Source: Nitrososphaeraceae archaeon (GTDB lineage Archaea; Thermoproteota; Nitrososphaeria; Nitrososphaerales; Nitrososphaeraceae). Taken from it: a DNA stretch of 8,275 bases. Positions 5,375 to 8,275 of this stretch are shown piece after piece. Within the stretch, counting starts at the first letter, position 1. Every line of letters begins with the position of its first letter. The notes beneath the pieces were generated by a model that saw only the letters and a list, made by a program, of their open reading frames with translations, was not told the DNA's origin and ran no database searches. The position numbers and the translations under genes were made by a program. Location of the stretch: contig JAICQW010000075.1 of NCBI GenBank assembly GCA_025937665.1, forward strand, positions 1 through 8,275, given 5' to 3'.

Positions 5375-6601
5375 CTAAGTGATCATTGCTGACACAGTTT
5401 GGATATCTGGCTTGACTACTTCAAGTTTGGGCAATGCACTCATAATTGCTTCTGTAGATTTCAATCCATTACCAGTAACATAACATACTACTTTTTCATC
5501 TCGTGCTATAAATCCATCATCAACCAGTTTCTTCAATACAGCAACAGAGACACCACCTGCAGGTTCAGTAAAAATACCTTCAGTTTTAGCTAATGTCAAG
5601 ATTCCTTCCACAATTTCGTTATCGCTAGCTTCTTCAGCAATACCACCGTATTGATTCAATCTTCTCAACACATAAACGCCGTCACCAGGATCCCCAATTG
5701 CTAAACTTTTTGCTATAGTATCTGGTCTTTCTACAGGAACAATTTCACCAGTTTTATTCTTAAAAGCATCAACTATGGGGGCACAGCCATGTGGTTGTGC
5801 AGCTGTAACTTTTAGATTTGAAATGTCATCAATAAGTCCTAATTCATGTAACTCCTCAAATCCTTTACAAATTGCATTTAGCATAGCACCACTACCTACT
5901 GGTATGATTAGATGATCTGGAACTTGCCAGTTAAGTTGTTCGGCTACTTCAAATGCTAAAGTCTTAGAACCTTCCACGTAGTATGGTCTCATATTAATAT
6001 TAACAATACCTATGCCCTTTGAATCGCCTATTATTGATGCCACCCTATTGGCATCGTCATATGTTCCTTCAACTGCGACAAATTTAGCACCGTAAGATAA
6101 TGCCTGTGCAATCTTTACTTTTTCGATATCCGATGGTGCAAAAATATAACATGGCAAGTGTGCTTTAGCAGCGTGCGCAGCTGTTGCCGAAGCTAAGTTT
6201 CCAGTTGATGCACATCCTACTGCCTTGAGCTTGATTTCTCTGGATTTTGAAATCGCCACACCGGCAGGTCTATCTTTAAATGAAAAAGTTGGATTTACAG
6301 AATCGTTTTTTATAAACAGATTCTTAAGATTTCCCATATGAGTCCCAAGGTCCTCAGCATGTTGCAGGGGCGTGAACCCAGCATGAATATTTACAATACT
6401 GCTTTTGTCGGCAATTGGTAAGAGCTCAAAGTAACGCCAATATGTCTTATCCTGTCTGGATGTGAATGTGTCTCTGCTTAGATCCGCAGGAACATCATAA
6501 ACAACGTCGAGAGGTCCAAAGCACTCTTCACATATGTACTTGAATACGGGGGTATATTCAGCACCGCATTCTCTACATTTTAGAAATCGAATAGAACCCA
6601 T
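5375..6601 (-). CDS. thrC: Threonine synthase, PLP-dependent, with N-terminal zinc ribbon
   Basis: Threonine synthase converts O-phosphohomoserine to threonine and phosphate in the cytoplasm. The 408-aa protein begins with a rubredoxin-like knuckle, Cys9xxCys12 and Cys24xxCys27, typical of the archaeal/actinobacterial form. The fold-type II PLP core follows: NPTFSFKDRPAG with the PLP lysine Lys109, GCASTGNLASA (129-139), a Gly-rich cofactor phosphate loop VGSGAM (235-240) and the C-terminal VTGNGLKSTE motif. ATG 6601 starts directly before the zinc knuckle (MGSIRFLKCRECG), as expected. A box A-like ATATTTATT lies 34 nt upstream, inside nested inverted repeats at 6622-6683. The carrier-E1 fusion gene follows after 17 nt. 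The sequence favours true threonine synthase, but an extra or alternative sulfhydrylase role with the neighbouring sulfur carrier cannot be excluded. Confidence 0.92.
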   Translation of the reverse strand: MGSIRFLKCRECGAEYTPVFKYICEECFGPLDVVYDVPADLSRDTFTSRQDKTYWRYFELLPIADKSSIVNIHAGFTPLQHAEDLGTHMGNLKNLFIKNDSVNPTFSFKDRPAGVAISKSREIKLKAVGCASTGNLASATAAHAAKAHLPCYIFAPSDIEKVKIAQALSYGAKFVAVEGTYDDANRVASIIGDSKGIGIVNINMRPYYVEGSKTLAFEVAEQLNWQVPDHLIIPVGSGAMLNAICKGFEELHELGLIDDISNLKVTAAQPHGCAPIVDAFKNKTGEIVPVERPDTIAKSLAIGDPGDGVYVLRRLNQYGGIAEEASDNEIVEGILTLAKTEGIFTEPAGGVSVAVLKKLVDDGFIARDEKVVCYVTGNGLKSTEAIMSALPKLEVVKPDIQTVSAMIT

Positions 6602-6621
6602 GTATACTCAGCTATCAACGA

Positions 6622-6683
6622 TTTTGTAGTAATAAATATCACTAATAGTAATTTTAGTATTACTTAATTTCTTCACTACAAAA
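6622..6683. repeat. Nested, nearly concentric inverted repeats over the thrC promoter
   Basis: A perfect 9-bp inverted repeat, TTTTGTAGT (6622-6630) and ACTACAAAA (6675-6683), encloses a perfect 6-bp one, AGTAAT (6647-6652) and ATTACT (6659-6664). Their centres are 3 bp apart. A further AGTAAT lies at 6628-6633. The presumed thrC box A falls within the span, so the repeats could be operator half-sites. The region is very AT-rich, so chance cannot be dismissed. Confidence 0.4.
6631..6639 (-). promoter_or_regulatory. Box A for the thrC operon
   Basis: On the minus strand the element reads ATATTTATT, centred 34 nt before the thrC ATG, giving a leader of a few bases. A stronger TTTATAAAA at 6692-6684 would leave a leader of about 60 nt without a Shine-Dalgarno sequence, so it is the less likely or a secondary promoter. 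Confidence 0.35.
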
Positions 6684-6777
6684 ATTTTATAAATAATAAA
6701 TATGATTCAGATCAAAAATCGCAATAATTTAGAATACAATATAATTATTACAGGTTTAGGAAAACAACTTGTCAAAT

Positions 6778-7125
6778 TTAATCAGGATATAGTCTGTTGT
6801 GAAAGCATGTTCTATTTCCCGTATGACATGCAGGATTATTAGAGTCCACCAAATAAATGAGCGAATCGTGATCACAATCAACCAAAATATCTTTGACCTC
6901 TTGAGTATTTCCAGACTCTTCCCCTTTCATCCAGAGTTTGTTACGAGAGACACTCCAGAACCACGCATTACCTGTCTTGACTGTATTTTCTATTGCAATT
7001 CTATTGGCGTACGCTAGCATCAAAATATCCTTAGTTTTAATATCTTGGACTACCACGGGTATGAGTCCATCCCTCTTTACAAAATCTAACTTATCTATGA
7101 ATTCATCAAGAATCTTGACTAGCAA
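6778..7125 (-). CDS. hisI: Phosphoribosyl-AMP cyclohydrolase
   Basis: HisI opens the purine ring of phosphoribosyl-AMP, the third step of histidine synthesis. The 115-aa single-domain protein matches the stand-alone archaeal form, with no HisE fusion. Visible signatures are GLIPVVVQD (20-28), DILMLAYAN (33-41), LWMKGEESGNTQ (64-75), the metal-binding DCDHD (83-87, Asp83/85/87 and Cys84) and PACHTGNRTCF (98-108), whose Cys100 and Cys107 with Cys84 form the zinc triad. One oddity is WSVSR at 57-61, where the family usually has SRSR, so a normally conserved Arg is Val59. The start is TTG: an in-frame stop lies two codons upstream and a TATTATAG box is 30 nt upstream, giving a leaderless mRNA. 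No other his gene is in the window. Confidence 0.93.
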   Translation of the reverse strand: MLVKILDEFIDKLDFVKRDGLIPVVVQDIKTKDILMLAYANRIAIENTVKTGNAWFWSVSRNKLWMKGEESGNTQEVKDILVDCDHDSLIYLVDSNNPACHTGNRTCFHNRLYPD

Positions 7126-7151
7126 TTGATCTTAACCCAAGGATAGGTTTA

Positions 7152-7159
7152 CTATAATA
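7152..7159 (-). promoter_or_regulatory. Box A for hisI
   Basis: On the minus strand this reads TATTATAG, centred about 30 nt before the TTG start at 7125. It places transcription initiation almost at the start codon and so supports a leaderless TTG-initiated hisI message. Confidence 0.45.
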
Positions 7160-7366
7160 CTGAATATAAGTCTAGTACTCCATAGGATCGAATTGAAATC
7201 CGATTCTGCATGTTCTTTCAAGTCAATCCAATTTTTATGGATAATGAAGGAGAATCCGTAGTAATATTTTGGTAAAGTTATTCATGCCATTGATTAACAT
7301 CTGTTAAATCGAGATTCTTAGATTTAGGAAATTATGCTGAACTACTATTTTGTCTATCGTTAAAAA
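7160..7366. other. Intergenic region with no supported gene
   Basis: This gap between hisI and the zinc-ribbon miniprotein holds only frames of about 20 codons or fewer on either strand. No tRNA-like TpsiC arm, hairpin terminator or repeat was seen. It is AT-rich and may include the upstream part of the hisI promoter. Confidence 0.4.
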
Positions 7367-7504
7367 CTAATAATATAGTCTGGAATTTTCCATGTAATTG
7401 AACTTATCCTCAGAAGTGATTATAGATTTATGGCATTTCTCGCAAAGAAAGTATTCAGAGCTTACAGGTAATTCTTTCCCACACACACTGCAAAATCTCT
7501 TCAA
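7367..7504 (-). CDS. Zinc-ribbon miniprotein, 45 aa
   Basis: The peptide begins MKRFCSVCGKELPVSSEYFL and continues CEKCHKSIITSED, giving a textbook small ribbon: Cys5xxCys8 with the knuckle Gly-Lys, then Cys21xxCys24 after a 12-residue loop, followed by His25 and a charged/aromatic tail ending RLYY. I do not recognise a named family; many archaeal genomes carry such short ribbons, some acting with the transcription or translation machinery. Two starts are possible: TTG at 7504, or an in-frame GTG at 7513 giving 48 aa. The ACTTTATAG box at 7537-7529 is 28 nt from the TTG but only 19 nt from the GTG, so I take the TTG. An ATG at 7515 is out of frame and hits TGA at once. The paired CxxC motifs and promoter spacing make a real gene likely; its role is unknown. 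Confidence 0.65.
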   Translation of the reverse strand: MKRFCSVCGKELPVSSEYFLCEKCHKSIITSEDKFNYMENSRLYY

Positions 7505-7528
7505 TATACTCACATTCGAAAAACTAAT

Positions 7529-7537
7529 CTATAAAGT
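7529..7537 (-). promoter_or_regulatory. Box A for the zinc-ribbon miniprotein
   Basis: ACTTTATAG on the minus strand is centred 28 nt upstream of the TTG at 7504. It separates this gene from the upstream pepF and decides the start in favour of TTG 7504 over GTG 7513. Confidence 0.45.
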
Positions 7538-7618
7538 ATGCGCTTTTAAGTAACATGTTTTACATTGAATAAGCGTTGGATTAACCTTTTCTTATTTAGT
7601 TCGAAATTTCATATCAAC

Positions 7619-7643
7619 AAAAAAACTGGAAATGCAAAAAAAA
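7619..7643 (-). terminator. Double oligo-T terminator after pepF
   Basis: Read on the minus strand, a run of eight T (7643-7636) begins 7 nt after the pepF stop, and a run of seven T (7625-7619) follows. There is no hairpin. Runs of T in the non-template strand are the usual intrinsic termination signal for archaeal RNA polymerase, and this is the strongest in the window. Confidence 0.6.
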
Positions 7644-7650
7644 TCAGATG

Positions 7651-8275
7651 TCAATTTTCATTTTCTCTTAACTTGTCTATCTTCATTTTGATAAGATCAA
7701 AGCCTTGTTGCCAAAACGAGGCTTTAGTTATATCAAATCCAGAATCCTTGAGCAATGCTTCTGGTTTTTCAGATCCTCCTGCAGACAATATCTTGATGTA
7801 CTTTGAAATAAAGGAGTTGCCTTCTTCTCTAAACTGCTGATACAACGACAGCACAAGCAAATTTCCAAAGGAATATGCATAACAATAGAAAGGTGTGTGA
7901 TAAAAATGTGGGATATAAAGCCACTCCCACTTGAAATCTTCAGAGATACGTATCGAGTCTCCAAATTGAGTCCTCAAGTTGTTCATATACAGATCAGAGA
8001 TATAATCAATAGTAACACCCTTCTCTACAATTTGATTATGTGCCTCTATTTCAAAAATAGTAAAAAATGCCTGTCGCATTACTGTCGCATAAATGTCATC
8101 AATTTGTTCTGCCAAGAAAATCTTTTTCTTTTGTCTATTAAGCTTCGTGTAAATTTCTTCATTGAGAAGCATCTCTCCAAAAACTGATGCAGTTTCTGCC
8201 AATGGAAGAGGAGCGTGAGATACCAAAATTGGTTTATCGGATGCGAACATGCTATGTATTGCATGGCCAAATTCA
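7651..8275 (-). CDS. pepF: Oligoendopeptidase F (M3 metallopeptidase), C-terminal part, cut at right edge
   Basis: PepF-type M3 enzymes are cytoplasmic zinc peptidases that hydrolyse short peptides. The reading frame stays open to the window edge and upstream of the first Met (8250), where it reads EFGHAIHS; with the His just outside, this is the family's HExGHxxH zinc site. So the true start lies beyond the window and 207 C-terminal codons are visible; whole PepF proteins are about 600 aa. Further marks are LAETASVFGEML, whose Glu lies 23 residues after the second site His and fits the third zinc ligand, MRQAFFTIFEIEAH, IPHFYHTPFYCYAYSFG (substrate-binding His/Tyr region) and LSAGGSEKPEALLKDSGFD near the end. 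All match the C-terminal half of the family. No frameshift is seen. Oligo-T runs follow the stop. Confidence 0.9.
   Translation of the reverse strand, partial: EFGHAIHSMFASDKPILVSHAPLPLAETASVFGEMLLNEEIYTKLNRQKKKIFLAEQIDDIYATVMRQAFFTIFEIEAHNQIVEKGVTIDYISDLYMNNLRTQFGDSIRISEDFKWEWLYIPHFYHTPFYCYAYSFGNLLVLSLYQQFREEGNSFISKYIKILSAGGSEKPEALLKDSGFDITKASFWQQGFDLIKMKIDKLRENEN

Noticed and set aside
4102..5382. Several plus-strand ORFs of 67-123 aa
   Set aside because: They lie antisense inside the carrier-E1 fusion, whose minus-strand frame has clear family motifs throughout.
5375..6601. Cysteine synthase or O-phosphoserine sulfhydrylase instead of threonine synthase
   Set aside because: The N-terminal zinc knuckle, NPTFSFKDR lysine motif and VTGNGLK end are threonine-synthase features; the alternative is kept only as a possible side role.
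6702..6842. 46-codon plus-strand ORF after a good TATA-like AATTTTATAAATAA
   Set aside because: It runs antisense into the 3' end of hisI, its peptide has no motif, and the TATA centre is only about 13 nt from the ATG, so the promoter does not fit it.
7176..7205. Possible tRNA TpsiC-like stretch (GGATCGAATTGAAATCC)
   Set aside because: The loop does not match the TpsiC consensus and no acceptor, D or anticodon stem can be built around it.
7565..8187. Plus-strand ORFs of 91 and 96 aa
   Set aside because: Antisense to the pepF gene, which has a continuous conserved frame with the zinc site and family C-terminal motifs.
7728..8270. Minus-strand ORFs of 63 and 78 aa in a second frame of the pepF region
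   Set aside because: Out-of-frame shadows; the peptidase frame explains the region and shows no sign of a frameshift.

Overview
The window looks like chromosomal DNA from an ammonia-oxidising archaeon of the Nitrososphaeria (Thaumarchaeota), possibly Nitrososphaerales. The evidence is an archaeal-type tRNA-guanine transglycosylase (TgtA), an archaeal SmAP3-type Lsm protein, a roadblock-like protein resembling a family I associate with Nitrososphaeria, AT-rich DNA, and archaeal box A (TATA) elements about 25-34 nt upstream of several starts. That spacing implies leaderless or nearly leaderless mRNAs, some starting with TTG. The genus is a guess. I see no mobile element, CRISPR array, tRNA or rRNA.

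Layout. At the left edge (1-94, minus) is the 5' end of an unrecognised gene, facing away from a 35-codon Cys/His-rich miniprotein (244-351, plus). The miniprotein converges on an HD-domain protein of the (p)ppGpp-hydrolase type (359-958, minus). Divergent from it is a plus-strand RNA-metabolism cluster: an unknown zinc-ribbon protein (1069-1428), a possible 28-codon ORF (1432-1518), an Sm-like protein (1523-1936) and tgtA (1939-3483), the last two only 2 nt apart. A separately promoted roadblock/LC7-like gene follows (3566-3973).

The right half is all on the minus strand. A two-gene operon holds threonine synthase (6601-5375) and, 17 nt later, a fusion of a MoaD/ThiS/CysO-like sulfur carrier to a MoeB/ThiF E1-like adenylyltransferase (5357-4011). 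Upstream lie hisI (7125-6778), a 45-codon zinc-ribbon miniprotein (7504-7367) and the 3' part of an M3-family oligoendopeptidase F cut by the window edge (8275-7651).

How the genes may work together. Lsm and TgtA both act on RNA and are probably co-transcribed. The threonine synthase plus carrier-E1 pair is the most interesting unit. The carrier domain resembles mycobacterial CysO, which gives sulfur as a C-terminal thiocarboxylate to a PLP enzyme. Here the carrier is fused to its activating enzyme, with its Gly-Gly inside the chain, and sits beside a PLP enzyme of the same broad fold type. This suggests, without proving, a sulfur-transfer step linked to O-phosphohomoserine metabolism. The other genes are ordinary housekeeping (hisI, pepF) or small unknown proteins.
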